Shown one piece after another: positions 1 through 11,926 of a stretch of DNA of 64,000 bases; the stretch's first letter is position 1, and each line of letters begins with the position of its first letter. This stretch comes from Nocardia blacklockiae (GTDB lineage: Bacteria; Actinomycetota; Actinomycetes; Mycobacteriales; Mycobacteriaceae), in the NCBI RefSeq assembly GCF_015477355.1, contig NZ_JADLRJ010000004.1, forward strand, positions 1 through 64,000, read 5' to 3'. A program made the position numbers and the translations under genes. The notes beneath the pieces were generated by a model that did no database searches, was not told the DNA's origin, and saw only the letters and a list, made by a program, of their open reading frames with translations.

Positions 1-94
1 AACGCCAGCCGGAAAATAGCTGACAAAAATGCCCGACCCTCACACGGGGGTGTAGAGAGCCGGAACCAAAAATAATTGGCACTGACATTCATCG

Positions 95-125
95 ACACAC
101 TATTGAGTTCTCAAAGAACACACGC
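95..125 (-). promoter_or_regulatory. rRNA operon leader antitermination element
   Basis: Read on the minus strand this contains TTTGAGAACTCAATAGTGTG, which matches the conserved box-A-like element in the 16S rRNA leaders of mycobacteria and relatives. It lies downstream of murA on the same strand, as in Mycobacterium, so an rRNA operon should begin beyond the left edge. No mature 16S sequence is inside the window. In this family the element loads antitermination factors that keep rRNA transcription from ending early. Confidence 0.8.
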
Positions 126-313
126 ACAAACCATCTCCCAGACTTTCGCCTGCTCGATCGGTGAGGCAACTTTTCCAGCTTAGCTCAGCCAGCCACCCCG
201 AACCAAATCGGGGTCTCGGTCGAGCCAGTGTGATCTGTCCGGCGCTCATCGTCCAACCTCGTGTCCCTGACCTTTCGGCCCGGGTCGGTGTCCGTGTCGC
301 TCTGACTCGGAAT

Positions 314-342
314 AAGTTACGTGTCGGTGGAATCGATGTCAA
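314..342 (-). promoter_or_regulatory. rRNA operon promoter, minus strand
   Basis: On the minus strand there is TTGACA (337-342), a 17-base spacer and TAACTT (314-319), a near-ideal sigma-70-type promoter just after the murA stop codon. It points at the rRNA leader element at 95-125. A second, weaker candidate lies at 177-206 (TAAGCT, with TTGGTT 18 bases upstream). Positions 1-369 hold no gene, only this promoter and leader region. Confidence 0.75.
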
Positions 343-369
343 ATCGCCTGGTCGGAGGGGGTTTCCGAG

Positions 370-1623
370 TCAGCTGACGCGCTCCACCCCGGCGCCCAGG
401 GCACGCAGGTTCTCCACGAAGTCGGGATAGCCGCGGTCGATGTGGAAGACGTCGTGCACCTCGGTCACGCCGTCGGCGACCAGACCCGCGAGCACCAGAC
501 CGGCGCCGGCGCGAATGTCCGACGACCAGACCGGCGCGCTCGACAGCCGCGGGATGCCGCGCACCACGGCGTGGTGACCGTCGGTGCGGGCGTCGGCGCC
601 GAGGCGAATCATCTCCTCCACGAACCGGAATCGCGCCTCGAAGACGTTCTCGGTGATCATCGAGGTGCCGTCCGCGATCGCCGCGAGGCCGATCGCCATC
701 GGCTGCAGGTCGGTCGGGAAACCGGGGAACGGCAAGGTCGAGAAGTTCACCGCGCGCGGGCGTTCGGCCTGCAGCACGCGGAAACCGTCCGGCTCGAACG
801 AGATTCGCGCGCCCGCGGACCGGAGCTTGTCCAGTACCAGGGACAGGTGCTTGGGATTGATGCCCGTCACCCGGACGTCACCGAGCGTCATGGCGGCGGC
901 GATACCCCAGGTGGCGGCGACGATGCGGTCGCCGATCACCTGGTGGGTGGTCGGCGCGAGCTTGCGCACGCCGTCGATGGTCAGGACCGAGGTGCCGGCG
1001 CCGCTGATCCGCGCGCCCATCTGGGTGAGCATCGTGCACAGGTCGACGATCTCCGGCTCGCGCGCGGCGTTGTCGATCACCGTCTCGCCCTCGGCGAGCA
1101 CCGCGGCCATCAGGATGTTCTCGGTCGCGCCGACCGACGGGAAGTCCAGCCGGATGCGCGCGCCCTGCAGCTCGTCGGCGCGGGCGACCAGGCAGCCGTG
1201 CTCGATCTCGCTGGTCGCGCCGAGCAGCCGCAGCCCGGTCTGGTGCATGTCGAGCGGGCGCGAACCGATCGCGTCGCCGCCCGGCAGCGCCACCACCGCG
1301 CGCTTGCACCGGGCCATCAGCGGTCCGAGGACGCACACCGAGGCCCGGAACTGCGTGACCGCGGGGAAATCCGCGTGGTACTTCGGCTCGGTGGGTGTGT
1401 CGATGGTGACCACCGAGCCGTCGACCACCACATCGCAGCCGAGGCCGCGCAGCACCTCGGCCATCAGCGGGACGTCGAGGATGTCCGGGCAGTTCGTGAT
1501 CGTCGTGGTGCCCTCCGCGAGCAGTGCGGCGGCCATCAGCTTGAGCACGCTGTTCTTGGCACCGCCGACCGCCACCTCGCCGGCGAGCCGACTGCCCCCG
1601 GTTACCAGAAACCGTTCACTCAC
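370..1623 (-). CDS. murA: UDP-N-acetylglucosamine 1-carboxyvinyltransferase
   Basis: MurA transfers enolpyruvate from phosphoenolpyruvate to UDP-GlcNAc, the first committed step of cytoplasmic peptidoglycan precursor synthesis. The protein is 417 residues, normal for the family. The N-terminal [11 protein letters not shown] segment is present. The active-site loop reads [13 protein letters not shown], with Asp117 where most bacteria have the catalytic Cys that fosfomycin alkylates. The mycobacterial enzyme has the same Asp, and it confers intrinsic fosfomycin resistance. The start is GTG; a TAGGCT -10 hexamer lies only 7 bases upstream, so the mRNA is probably leaderless. The gene lies directly upstream of an rRNA operon, as in Mycobacterium. 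Confidence 0.97.
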   Translation of the reverse strand: MSERFLVTGGSRLAGEVAVGGAKNSVLKLMAAALLAEGTTTITNCPDILDVPLMAEVLRGLGCDVVVDGSVVTIDTPTEPKYHADFPAVTQFRASVCVLGPLMARCKRAVVALPGGDAIGSRPLDMHQTGLRLLGATSEIEHGCLVARADELQGARIRLDFPSVGATENILMAAVLAEGETVIDNAAREPEIVDLCTMLTQMGARISGAGTSVLTIDGVRKLAPTTHQVIGDRIVAATWGIAAAMTLGDVRVTGINPKHLSLVLDKLRSAGARISFEPDGFRVLQAERPRAVNFSTLPFPGFPTDLQPMAIGLAAIADGTSMITENVFEARFRFVEEMIRLGADARTDGHHAVVRGIPRLSSAPVWSSDIRAGAGLVLAGLVADGVTEVHDVFHIDRGYPDFVENLRALGAGVERVS

Positions 1624-1630
1624 GGGGCTC

Positions 1631-1636
1631 AGCCTA
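1631..1636 (-). promoter_or_regulatory. murA -10 element (leaderless start)
   Basis: TAGGCT on the minus strand is followed by 7 bases and the GTG start of murA. That spacing puts the transcription start at or next to the first base of the start codon. There is no room for a Shine-Dalgarno site. Confidence 0.55.
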
Positions 1637-1710
1637 GTGGGCGAGACCGACGATGGTGACCACTCCGCCCGGCCGACGGCGGATGTCGCAACACAGCCAC
1701 GGCCGCACCG

Positions 1711-2304
1711 CTACTCCGCGTCCCCCGCGTTCTCGTCGGAAACGCCGGGGCGCCAGAGCACGTCGCCGTCCGGATTGGCCACTCGCCCGAGGATGAACAG
1801 CAGGTCCGACAGGCGGTTCAGATATTTCGCGGGCAGCACCGAGGTGTCGTCGGGATGCGCCGCGACGGCCGCCCACGCCGACCGCTCGGTCCGGCGGGCC
1901 ACCGTGCGCGCGGTGTGTAGCAGCGCCGCCAGCGGCGTGCCGCCGGGCAGGATGAACGAATTCAGCGGCGCCAGACCGTCATTGAATCGGTCACACCACC
2001 GCTCCAATCGATCGATGTAGTCCTGGGTGATGCGCAGCGGCGGGTACTTCGGCTCGGCCACCACCGGCGTCGACAGGTCGGCGCCCGCGTCGAAGAGGTC
2101 GTTCTGCACCTGCCGCAGCACCCGTTCGATCTCGGGATCCGGTGCGCCGAGCGCGATCGCGACACCGATCGCGGCATTGGTCTCGTCACAGTCGGCATAG
2201 GCGACCAGGCGCGCGTCGGTCTTGGCCACCCGGGAGAAGTCGCTCAGGCCCGTGGTGCCGTCGTCACCGGTACGCGTATAGATCCGAGTCAGGTGCACGC
2301 TCAC
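1711..2304 (-). CDS. Cob(I)alamin adenosyltransferase, PduO type
   Basis: This enzyme transfers the adenosyl group of ATP to cob(I)alamin, making adenosylcobalamin for B12-dependent mutases. The 197-residue protein has the PduO-family N-terminus (TRTGDDGTTGL, the ATP-binding region), then KTDARLVAYADCDETNAAIG and C-terminal RRTERSAW and KYLNRLSDLLF segments. The start is GTG; an alternative GTG two codons on (GTGCACCTG) follows GGGG. It sits between murA and the DUF2550 gene, as in Mycobacterium. A likely client in this window is the fused isobutyryl-CoA mutase at 53.6 kb. That link is inferred from chemistry, not from proximity. Confidence 0.93.
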   Translation of the reverse strand: MSVHLTRIYTRTGDDGTTGLSDFSRVAKTDARLVAYADCDETNAAIGVAIALGAPDPEIERVLRQVQNDLFDAGADLSTPVVAEPKYPPLRITQDYIDRLERWCDRFNDGLAPLNSFILPGGTPLAALLHTARTVARRTERSAWAAVAAHPDDTSVLPAKYLNRLSDLLFILGRVANPDGDVLWRPGVSDENAGDAE

Positions 2305-2330
2305 CCCGCCACCCTAACGTCGGTTCGGGG

Positions 2331-2747
2331 TCACCTGCGACGGCGGATCCGTTCGGAGGGACGCGACTCCACCCAGGACAGGAAGGCCGCCAGCGCACCG
2401 CGATCCAGGGCCAGCTCGTAACTGCCGTCGCCGTCGGACACCGCGATCACGATGATGTCGTCGGTCATGATGTCGTACTCGTCACCGACCGGGCCGCGGC
2501 GGTCGACCACCTCGATGCCCAACCGGCGAATCGTGCAGTCGGCACCCAGTTTCACGCTGGTCAGCTTGAAGAAGACCAAGCGGTCTTCGTCGTAGCGAAT
2601 CAGACCGTGCCGCCAGCCCTGTCCGCCCTTGGCCGGCAGTACCCGCAGGATCGCGGCCGTCCCGCCGCGGCGCAGCATGACGAAGCGATAGATCGAGACC
2701 AGGGCCAGGCCGACGAGCAACAGCACCAGAATGATCAGAAGCACCAT
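2331..2747 (-). CDS. DUF2550 membrane-anchored protein
   Basis: This 138-residue protein has one N-terminal transmembrane segment (about residues 2-20, MVLLIILVLLLVGLALVSIY) followed by a charged cytoplasmic-type domain ending in SERIRRRR. It matches the DUF2550 family, which in Mycobacterium is encoded next to atpC. Its function is not known. ATG at 2747 was chosen because it starts the hydrophobic segment; an in-frame TTG lies four codons upstream. In Mycobacterium the gene is adjacent to the ATP synthase cluster. Here two porin genes separate them. Confidence 0.85.
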   Translation of the reverse strand: MVLLIILVLLLVGLALVSIYRFVMLRRGGTAAILRVLPAKGGQGWRHGLIRYDEDRLVFFKLTSVKLGADCTIRRLGIEVVDRRGPVGDEYDIMTDDIIVIAVSDGDGSYELALDRGALAAFLSWVESRPSERIRRRR

Positions 2748-2929
2748 CCCGGTCCGCAATCCAGGTCCGTCCCTTCGCCATTGCCCCTGTGCTGGTGCGA
2801 GTGCCGTGCCATCCCCGAGCAGGGTCACCGTTGGGGCGAGTCTACAAACAGTCCCACAGTGCGGTGCGCCCGGTACACCCCGGCGGCGCGCACTGCCGCC
2901 GGGTAGCGGAAACTCGCCGTGCGCCCGGG

Positions 2930-3616
2930 TCAGCCCATCGTGAACGGCTGGCCCCAGACGGTGACCATGCTCTCGCCGGCGTCGGTCGCCACGTCGGCCA
3001 TGGTGAACGCCCTGGCCTGGGCGTAACCGCCGCAGCCGTCGACCGCGAAGGTCTCGTCGGTCCAGTCGACGCTGGCGTGTGAGCCGTGCACCGTGGGGTG
3101 CTTCTTGTGGATCTCGTTGCCGTAGTCGTCGGGCTGCTCGATGTCGAGCAGGTAGCGGGTCACGGCCTGGCCGGGCGAGAGGGTGAGCGTTTCGGTGACG
3201 CCGATGACCGGTGCGGCCAGGCCGAGGCCGTTGTTGCCGCTCGTCGTGCCCTGCTCGTCCGTGTCCGACGAATTCAGCGACCCGATGTCCACCTGGCAGC
3301 CGACCACGTACCCCGGATTCAGCTGAATGCTCGCACTGCTCGCTCCGGGCCCGGACACGTCGGCCACCGCGCGGGCCGACGCCCACACGTTCCGGTGCGT
3401 CGGCGTCGCGCCCATCGAGCCGCTGATCGTGGCCGACTCGTCCAGGATCGACAGCGTCACCACGGTCCCGTCGCCCAGCGTCCGGGTGACCGAACCGCCT
3501 TGCAGCGGAACGAAAGTGTCCGCGTTCGCCGCACCCGACGAGCACAGGCCCAGCCCGACCGTCACCGCCGCCGCCAGCCCGAGTGCCCGGCCGCAGCGCA
3601 CCGCACTACCGCGCAT
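2930..3616 (-). CDS. MspA-family outer-membrane porin subunit (first of pair)
   Basis: MspA porins form water-filled channels through the mycolate outer membrane. This precursor is 228 residues. The signal peptide (about residues 1-33) ends in GAANA before DTFVPLQGG. Family hallmarks are the NPGYVVGCQVDIG strand and the C-terminal TVWGQPFTMG, matching the GYQIG strand and TYGEPWNMN end of MspA. It has Cys in GCQV and GCGGYAQ; MspA lacks these. Two ATGs are adjacent; the second (3616) is 7 bases from GGAG and fits better. The next gene upstream is a paralogue, so the pair may form a hetero-oligomer like NfpA/NfpB of Nocardia farcinica. That is inference. Confidence 0.88.
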   Translation of the reverse strand: MRGSAVRCGRALGLAAAVTVGLGLCSSGAANADTFVPLQGGSVTRTLGDGTVVTLSILDESATISGSMGATPTHRNVWASARAVADVSGPGASSASIQLNPGYVVGCQVDIGSLNSSDTDEQGTTSGNNGLGLAAPVIGVTETLTLSPGQAVTRYLLDIEQPDDYGNEIHKKHPTVHGSHASVDWTDETFAVDGCGGYAQARAFTMADVATDAGESMVTVWGQPFTMG

Positions 3617-3648
3617 CATGCGTCTCCTTTCCGATCGTGCGTTCGGAT

Positions 3649-4311
3649 TCAGCCGATGCTGAACGGCTGGCCGTACAGCGTGACCTTGTGGTAATCGGCG
3701 CCGATGATTTCGACGACGGCGAAACTGCGGGCCTGCGCGTAACCGGCACAGCCCTGGATCTCCATCGGGACGTCCTGGTAATTCAGGTAGTACCGCCCGG
3801 ATTTCGTCATGTCCTTGTTGTTGATCTGCACCCATTTGACCTCGCCGGGGCTGATCGGAAAGGACACGCCGACGGTGACCGACGGCGTCTGCGACAGGGT
3901 CGCGCCGAGCGAGGGACCGAACGACCCGAGCGCCACCTGGCATCCGACGAGGTAGCCGACGGTCAGCCCGGAGGAGCCGTGCGTCGACGAGTCGTTGGTG
4001 CCCGGCACGTTCAGCGCGCCGTTGTTGGGGCCCACCTCGCCGGGCGGCGTGTCGACGTCGACGGTCACATCGCCGCTGACCCAGGCGGTGCGGCCCGCGC
4101 CGTTGGCGGCCAGCGACGGCGACAGGATCGCGTGCTCACCGGAGCTGTGGATCACCACTCCGGACCGCTCGATATGCCCGTCCGGCAACGGCACGAAGGT
4201 ATCCGCTCGCGCCGCGCCCGGCGACCAGAGTCCGAATACCGCAACCATTGTCGCGGCGGCCGCGGCGCACCGCACGAACCATCGCGTACCTTTTACCCGA
4301 TTCTCGATCAT
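3649..4311 (-). CDS. MspA-family outer-membrane porin subunit (second of pair)
   Basis: This paralogue of the adjacent porin gene is 220 residues. The signal peptide has a basic start, a hydrophobic core (AAAAATMVAVFGLW) and cleavage near GAARA-DTFVPLPDGH. It shares GYLVGCQVALG, GCAGYAQARSF and the end TLYGQPFSIG with its neighbour. The start is uncertain: ATG 4311 has purine-rich GAGGGG just upstream, and ATG 4326 would add five residues. Only 32 bases separate it from the next porin gene, so the two are probably co-transcribed. It follows the ATP synthase terminator, which implies its own promoter in 4312-4536; I could not pick one out confidently. Confidence 0.85.
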   Translation of the reverse strand: MIENRVKGTRWFVRCAAAAATMVAVFGLWSPGAARADTFVPLPDGHIERSGVVIHSSGEHAILSPSLAANGAGRTAWVSGDVTVDVDTPPGEVGPNNGALNVPGTNDSSTHGSSGLTVGYLVGCQVALGSFGPSLGATLSQTPSVTVGVSFPISPGEVKWVQINNKDMTKSGRYYLNYQDVPMEIQGCAGYAQARSFAVVEIIGADYHKVTLYGQPFSIG

Positions 4312-4536
4312 CCACCCCTCGCTCATCGTGGCGAGGCCGCCCTGTACTGCCGATGGCGACCACGCTTGCGCCAACCAGTAAGTGCTGAGGTAATTCTGGG
4401 TACTTCGGGTGAAGCCGGAAGTTCTGAAATGCCGAAAAATCGTTCGGCGCGCGCGGTCTCGATCGAACCGGCGCTCGATACTAACCCGCGCCGCGTAATT
4501 CGTGCGCAGGCGGGCAACTGTGTCGCGAATACGAAA

Positions 4537-4568
4537 GACGGCCCCCGGGAGAATTCCCGGGGGCCGTC
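4537..4568 (-). terminator. Terminator of the ATP synthase operon
   Basis: A perfect 14-bp G+C-rich stem (GACGGCCCCCGGGA paired with TCCCGGGGGCCGTC) encloses the 4-base loop GAAT about 20 bases beyond the atpC stop. On the minus strand it is followed by TTTCGTATT, a modest T-rich tract. It separates the ATP synthase genes from the porin pair. Confidence 0.8.
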
Positions 4569-4587
4569 GCTCGAATGTTGCTGCGGG

Positions 4588-4962
4588 TCAGGCTCGCACG
4601 GCCTCCGCCGCGCGCACCTGTCCGCGCGCGACGCTCTGCGCCCGCTCGGACGCGTTCGGGTCGGCGAGCACCGCCCGCGCGGCCTCGACATCGACATCGC
4701 TCGCGAATTCCGCCGACTCGGCGAGGATGCGCACGCTCGACGCCGTCACGGAGAAGAACCCGCCGTGCACGGCGGCGACGATGCGCTCGCCCTCGCTGCT
4801 GTCGATGATCACGGTGCCGCCCTCGACCAGCTGGCCGAGCAGCGGCTCGTGGCCGTGCAGAATACCGATCTGACCCTCGGTGGTCTCGGCGATGACGAAA
4901 CTCGCCTGCCCCGACCACAGCCGCCGTTCGATGGCGACCAGATCAACTGACATATCGGCCAT
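4588..4962 (-). CDS. atpC: ATP synthase F1 epsilon subunit
   Basis: The epsilon subunit links the rotor to the F1 head and restrains ATP hydrolysis. The 124-residue protein has the usual N-terminal beta-sandwich ([36 protein letters not shown]) and a short helical C-terminus. The start is ATG 4962; a second in-frame ATG lies three codons on. The gap from the atpD stop is six bases, so it is translated as the last gene of the operon. It ends just before a strong hairpin terminator. Confidence 0.96.
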   Translation of the reverse strand: MADMSVDLVAIERRLWSGQASFVIAETTEGQIGILHGHEPLLGQLVEGGTVIIDSSEGERIVAAVHGGFFSVTASSVRILAESAEFASDVDVEAARAVLADPNASERAQSVARGQVRAAEAVRA

Positions 4963-4968
4963 GATGGA

Positions 4969-6444
<1,476 letters not shown>

Positions 6445-7410
6445 TCAGTCGCCAGTGGCTGCCAGCGCGTTCGCGCCGCCGACGATTTCACTGATTTCCT
6501 GCGTGATGTTGGCCTGCCGGATCGAGTTCGCCTGGCGGGTCAGGTTGTTCACCAGATCCGTGGCGTTGTCGGTGGCGGCCTTCATTGCGGTGCGGCGCGC
6601 GGCCGACTCCGAGGCCGCGGCCTCGAGCAACGACGAGTAGATCCGGGTGTTCACGTACTTCGGCAGCAGCGCGCCGAGCAGCGTGTCCGCGTCGGGCTCG
6701 AACTCGTACTGCGCGGTGACGTTCGCGTCGGGACTGTCCGACACGAAATCGTCGCCCAGCTCGTAGTTCTCGTCGACGAAGCTGACCTGGATCGGCGCCA
6801 GCCGGCGTACCTCCGGCACCTGCGACAGCATCGACACGAAGCGGGTGTAGACGATGTGGATCTCGTCCACGCCGGCCATGGTGTCGGTGCCGTCGGCCGT
6901 CGGCACCTCACCCTCGCCGCCGGCCATGAAGGCCTCGACCAGGTGATTGCACGCGGCGGACGCGTCGGTGTAGTGCGGCTGCTGCGAGAAGCCGACCCAC
7001 GATCCGTTCGGCTTGCGGCCGCGGAAGGAGTAGTAGGTCAGCCCCTTGGCACCCATCACGTACAGCACCGGCTCCTTGCCCTCGGAGCGCAGCGTGGTCA
7101 TCAGCTCCTCGGCGCGCTTGAGCACGTTGGAGTTGTAGCCACCGGCCATGCCGCGGTCGCTGGTGATGACCAGCACGGCGGCGCGGCTCGGGTTGGGGCG
7201 CTCGGTCAGCAGCGGATGCGTGAGGTTGGTGGAGGCACCGGCCAATTCGCCGAGCACCTTCGTGATCTCCTCCGCGTACGGCTTCGCGGCGGCCACCCGG
7301 GCCTGGGCCTTGGTGATGCGCGAGGTCGCGATCAGCTCCTGGGCCTTGGTGATCTTCTTGATCGAACTCACACTGCGAATGCGGGAGCGCAGTTCGCGGA
7401 TGCTAGCCAT
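6445..7410 (-). CDS. atpG: ATP synthase F1 gamma subunit
   Basis: Gamma is the central rotor shaft of F1. The 321-residue protein has the N-terminal coiled-coil helix ([22 protein letters not shown]), the conserved [15 protein letters not shown] region and the C-terminal helix ([31 protein letters not shown]). It is somewhat longer than the E. coli subunit, as usual in actinobacteria. It lies between atpA and atpD in the standard order. Confidence 0.97.
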   Translation of the reverse strand: MASIRELRSRIRSVSSIKKITKAQELIATSRITKAQARVAAAKPYAEEITKVLGELAGASTNLTHPLLTERPNPSRAAVLVITSDRGMAGGYNSNVLKRAEELMTTLRSEGKEPVLYVMGAKGLTYYSFRGRKPNGSWVGFSQQPHYTDASAACNHLVEAFMAGGEGEVPTADGTDTMAGVDEIHIVYTRFVSMLSQVPEVRRLAPIQVSFVDENYELGDDFVSDSPDANVTAQYEFEPDADTLLGALLPKYVNTRIYSSLLEAAASESAARRTAMKAATDNATDLVNNLTRQANSIRQANITQEISEIVGGANALAATGD

Positions 7411-7465
7411 GCGTCACACACTCCCTTCATTCGTTTCGATCCGGCAATCGCACATGAGTCGTCTC

Positions 7466-9103
7466 TTACTTCTCGACGTGCTTGCGGGTGACCGACAGCG
7501 ACTCGACCTCTTCGTGATCCAGCTCACCGGCGTCGGCCTCGTTCACCACGCGGCTGCCGTCGGAGGCCAGGAAGCCCTGCTTGAACTTGTCGGTCGCGGC
7601 CTTGATCTGCTCGGCGGCCTCGCCCTCGAGCTTCTTGCCGCCCTCGATCGCCTTGAACGCGTCGGCGGCGTTGCGGTGCAGGTCCTCGAGCAGCTCGATG
7701 TTGAAGCGGCGGACGTCGCCGACCGGCACCGAGTCGTAGTAGCCGGCGTCGACCAGGTAGATCGAGACGATCTGGTCCTCGACCGACACGGGGGCGTACT
7801 GGTCCTGCTTCAGCAGCTCGACCCAGCGCGCGCCGCGCTCCAGCTGTGCCAGCGAGGCGGCGTCCAGGTCGGAGGCGAAGGCCGAGAAGGCCTCCAGCTC
7901 GCGGAACTGGGCCAGCTCCAGGCGCAGCGAACCGGCCACGCCCTTCATGCCCTTGGTCTGCGCGGCGCCACCGACGCGGGAGACCGAGGTACCGACGTTG
8001 ATCGCCGGGCGCACACCCTTGTTGAACAGGTCGGACTCGAGGAAGACCTGGCCGTCGGTGATGGAGATGACGTTGGTCGGGATGAACGCCGAGACGTCAC
8101 CGGCCTTGGTCTCGATGATCGGCAGACCCGTCATCGAGCCGCCGCCCATCTCGTCGGACAGCTTCGCGCAGCGCTCCAGCAGGCGCGAGTGCAGGTAGAA
8201 CACGTCGCCCGGGTACGCCTCGCGGCCCGGCGGGCGGCGCAGCAGCAGCGAGATGGCGCGGTAGGCCTCGGCCTGCTTGGACAGGTCGTCGAACACGATC
8301 AGGACGTGCTTGCCCTGGTACATCCAGTGCTGGCCGATGGCCGAGCCGGTGTAGGGGGCCAGCCACTTGAAGCCCGCGGAGTCCGAGGCCGGGGCGGCGA
8401 CGATGGTGGTGTAGTCCATCGCGCCGTGCGCCTCGAGGGCGGCCTTGACGCCGGCGATGGTCGAGCCCTTCTGACCGATGGCGACGTAGATGCAGCGCAT
8501 CTGCTTGCTGGGATCGCCCGATTCCCAGTTCGCCTTCTGGTTCAGGATGGCGTCGATGCAGACGGCGGTCTTGCCGGTCTTGCGGTCGCCGATGATCAGC
8601 TGGCGCTGGCCGCGGCCGATCGCGGTCAGGGCGTCGATGGCGGTGATGCCGGTGGCCATCGGCTCGCCGACCGGCTGGCGCTCCAGCACGGTCGCGGCCT
8701 GCAGCTCCAGCACGCGGCGGTCGTCGGCCTCGATGTCGCCCAGGCCGTCGATCGGCTGGCCGAGCGGGTTCACCACGCGGCCCAGGAACTTGTCGCCGAC
8801 CGGCACCGAGAGCACGTCACCGGTGCGGCGGACCTGCTGGCCCTCCTCGATGGTGTCGAATTCACCCAGGATGACCGCGCCGATCTCGGTGTCCTCGAGG
8901 TTCAGCGCGACGCCCAGCACGCCGCCCGGGAACTCGAGCAGCTCGTTGGCCATCGCCGACGGCAGGCCGCTGATGTGGGCGATACCGTCGCTGGTGTCGG
9001 TGACGACACCGATCTCCTCGATGGAGGTCTCGGGGGTGTAGCTCTGGGTGTAGCTCTCGATCGCGCTACGGATCTCATCGGGGGAGATCGTCAGCTCCGC
9101 CAT
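7466..9103 (-). CDS. atpA: ATP synthase F1 alpha subunit
   Basis: Alpha carries the non-catalytic nucleotide sites of F1. The protein is 545 residues and begins [11 protein letters not shown]. It has the Walker A loop GDRKTGKT (about 172-179), [20 protein letters not shown] with the Walker B strand, and the alpha-type [15 protein letters not shown] and RVGGAAQ motifs. The C-terminus has an actinobacterial tail ([20 protein letters not shown]). ATG 9103 was chosen because AGGAAG lies about six bases upstream and homologues begin here. A further-upstream start would run into atpH. Confidence 0.98.
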   Translation of the reverse strand: MAELTISPDEIRSAIESYTQSYTPETSIEEIGVVTDTSDGIAHISGLPSAMANELLEFPGGVLGVALNLEDTEIGAVILGEFDTIEEGQQVRRTGDVLSVPVGDKFLGRVVNPLGQPIDGLGDIEADDRRVLELQAATVLERQPVGEPMATGITAIDALTAIGRGQRQLIIGDRKTGKTAVCIDAILNQKANWESGDPSKQMRCIYVAIGQKGSTIAGVKAALEAHGAMDYTTIVAAPASDSAGFKWLAPYTGSAIGQHWMYQGKHVLIVFDDLSKQAEAYRAISLLLRRPPGREAYPGDVFYLHSRLLERCAKLSDEMGGGSMTGLPIIETKAGDVSAFIPTNVISITDGQVFLESDLFNKGVRPAINVGTSVSRVGGAAQTKGMKGVAGSLRLELAQFRELEAFSAFASDLDAASLAQLERGARWVELLKQDQYAPVSVEDQIVSIYLVDAGYYDSVPVGDVRRFNIELLEDLHRNAADAFKAIEGGKKLEGEAAEQIKAATDKFKQGFLASDGSRVVNEADAGELDHEEVESLSVTRKHVEK

Positions 9104-9159
9104 GGTTCTTCCTGCTCTCGCTGTGGTCTGGAATGTCGGGGGTTGCGGTCTCGGGTTGC

Positions 9160-9969
9160 TCACCCGAGGGACTGGCGCAAGCGCTGCAGTCGTCCGACGG
9201 CGCTGCCGTCGATCACGTCGTCGCCGATCCGCACGACGACACCGGCCAGCAAAGTCGGGTCGACCTGGACGTGCACCGTGACCGGCTTGTCGTAGATGCG
9301 CTGCAGCGAGGCCGCCAGGTGCTCCCGCTGCTGCGGTGTGAGGGCGGTGGCGGAGCGCACATGCGCGACGATCTGCTTGCGCAGCGACGCCGCGAGATCG
9401 GACAACCGGTCGAAGACCACGCCGACGTCGCCGTGCGAGCGGGCGACCGCCTGCTCGGCCAGCTGCAGCGTGATGTCCTCGACCTTGCCCGTGAGCAGAC
9501 GCTGCAGCAGACCCCGCTTGTCCGCGGCGGTCTTGCCGCGGTCGGCGAGCGCCTGCTCCAGGTCCGGGTTGTCCTCGACGATGCGGCCGAGCCGGAACAG
9601 CTCGTCCTCCACCGCGTCGATGCGCCCGCGGTCGGCCGCCGCCCGCAGCAGCGCCTCCTGACCGAGCAGCACCAGGGTGTCGACCAGATCCCGGGTGCGG
9701 GACCAGTCCTGAGCGACCGCCGTGGTCAGCACGGCCGTGGTGGCGGCGCTGATCTTCCCGCCGAAGACGCGTTCGGCCAGTTCGGCGCGCGCCGAACTCG
9801 ACACCGACTTATCCGCGAGCGCCACACGCAGCGAACGCTGGTCGTCGAGTACGGCGACTACGGCGAACAGTTCGGAGCCCGTCGTGGCGGCGACGGAGTC
9901 GCTCCCGGTGAGAGCGGCCGAAAGAGCTTCCCGCGCACGGGAACTCGCCTCGCGGCTCGCTGCGTACAT
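9160..9969 (-). CDS. atpH: ATP synthase delta subunit, unfused long form
   Basis: Delta joins the peripheral stalk to the top of F1. The protein is about 269 residues, against about 177 in E. coli, because of an inserted central segment seen in actinobacteria. It is not fused to a second b-type subunit, unlike the b-delta fusion of Mycobacterium. The conserved C-terminal region [28 protein letters not shown] is present. The start is ATG 9969 ([10 protein letters not shown]); an in-frame GTG lies three codons upstream. The gap from the atpF stop is 19 bases. Confidence 0.95.
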   Translation of the reverse strand: MYAASREASSRAREALSAALTGSDSVAATTGSELFAVVAVLDDQRSLRVALADKSVSSSARAELAERVFGGKISAATTAVLTTAVAQDWSRTRDLVDTLVLLGQEALLRAAADRGRIDAVEDELFRLGRIVEDNPDLEQALADRGKTAADKRGLLQRLLTGKVEDITLQLAEQAVARSHGDVGVVFDRLSDLAASLRKQIVAHVRSATALTPQQREHLAASLQRIYDKPVTVHVQVDPTLLAGVVVRIGDDVIDGSAVGRLQRLRQSLG

Positions 9970-9988
9970 GCTTCCCACTTTCGTGTCG

Positions 9989-10546
9989 CTACCTTCCGAC
10001 CCCGATGCCGACCTTCTCGTCCAGCTCCGTGAGGAACCGGTCGATGGACGCGGCCTGCTTGGCCTCGTCCGACACCGACTGCCCGATGATCTTCTCGGCC
10101 AGGTCGACGGCGGTGTGGCCCAGCTCCGACCGCAGCTCGGTCACGATCTGCTGGCGCTGTGCCTCCAACTGGGCGTGGCCCGAGGCCACGATGCGGTCGG
10201 CCTCGGCCTGCGCCTCGGCCCGCAACTGCGCGAGGATCTGCGTGCCCTGGGTGCGCGCCTCCTCACGGATGCGCGCGGCCTCGAGCCGCGCCTCGGCCAG
10301 CTGCTGCTGGTACTGCTCCAGGGTCGCCTGCGCCTCGGCCTGCGCGGCCTCGGCCTTCGCGATGCCGCCCTCGATCTTGTTCGAGCGCTCGTCGAGCACC
10401 TTCGACAGCCGCGGGATCACGTACTTGTAGAAGACGAACGCGATGACCGCGACGACGACGACCGACCAGACGATGTCGTAGACCTCGGGGAGCAGAGGGT
10501 TTCTGTCCTCCGCCGCCTCCTCGGCGAGCAAATGGATCCCGTTCAT
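9989..10546 (-). CDS. atpF: ATP synthase Fo b subunit
   Basis: Subunit b forms the peripheral stalk. The 185-residue protein has an N-terminal transmembrane helix ([25 protein letters not shown], about residues 23-47) and then a long Ala/Glu/Gln-rich coiled coil ([31 protein letters not shown]). Five bases separate it from the atpE stop. It is the only b-type subunit in the cluster. Confidence 0.96.
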   Translation of the reverse strand: MNGIHLLAEEAAEDRNPLLPEVYDIVWSVVVVAVIAFVFYKYVIPRLSKVLDERSNKIEGGIAKAEAAQAEAQATLEQYQQQLAEARLEAARIREEARTQGTQILAQLRAEAQAEADRIVASGHAQLEAQRQQIVTELRSELGHTAVDLAEKIIGQSVSDEAKQAASIDRFLTELDEKVGIGVGR

Positions 10547-10551
10547 GGCAA

Positions 10552-11656
<1,105 letters not shown>

Positions 11657-11911
11657 GACGCTCAGCGTTCTCTCCCGTGTTCGGGCCGCGGGCCGTGTTT
11701 CCACCCGCGGTTCGATCGGACATTGACGATCTGGTGGTCGACTCAGGTCGGCTCGAAGTTCGTCAGCAGCTGCGCGGGCTCACCCGCCGTGGCGTCTGTA
11801 CGTCGGCGACATCGTCGACGGTGCAGAGCCGAACCCCCTCAGGTCCGGCACGGCTGTAAGCATAACCGCCTGGTTCCCGATCGTGCGATCGCCCCTGGGT
11901 CGGCTGCTTAC

Positions 11912-11926
11912 GGTAAAGAGTTTACC
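11912..11926. promoter_or_regulatory. 15-bp palindrome upstream of atpB
   Basis: GGTAAAGAGTTTACC has perfect 6-bp arms around a 3-base centre. It lies in the 302-base gap between atpB and the atpI-like gene, the only large gap in the ATP synthase cluster. On the minus strand TAAACT within it could serve as a -10 element. An operator at the main ATP synthase promoter is plausible but unproven; the rest of the gap shows nothing I can name. Confidence 0.4.

Noticed and set aside
442-1659. Long plus-strand reading frames opposite murA
   Set aside because: They are antisense to a well-supported gene. High G+C makes long antisense frames common, and the products are Arg/His-rich with no family.
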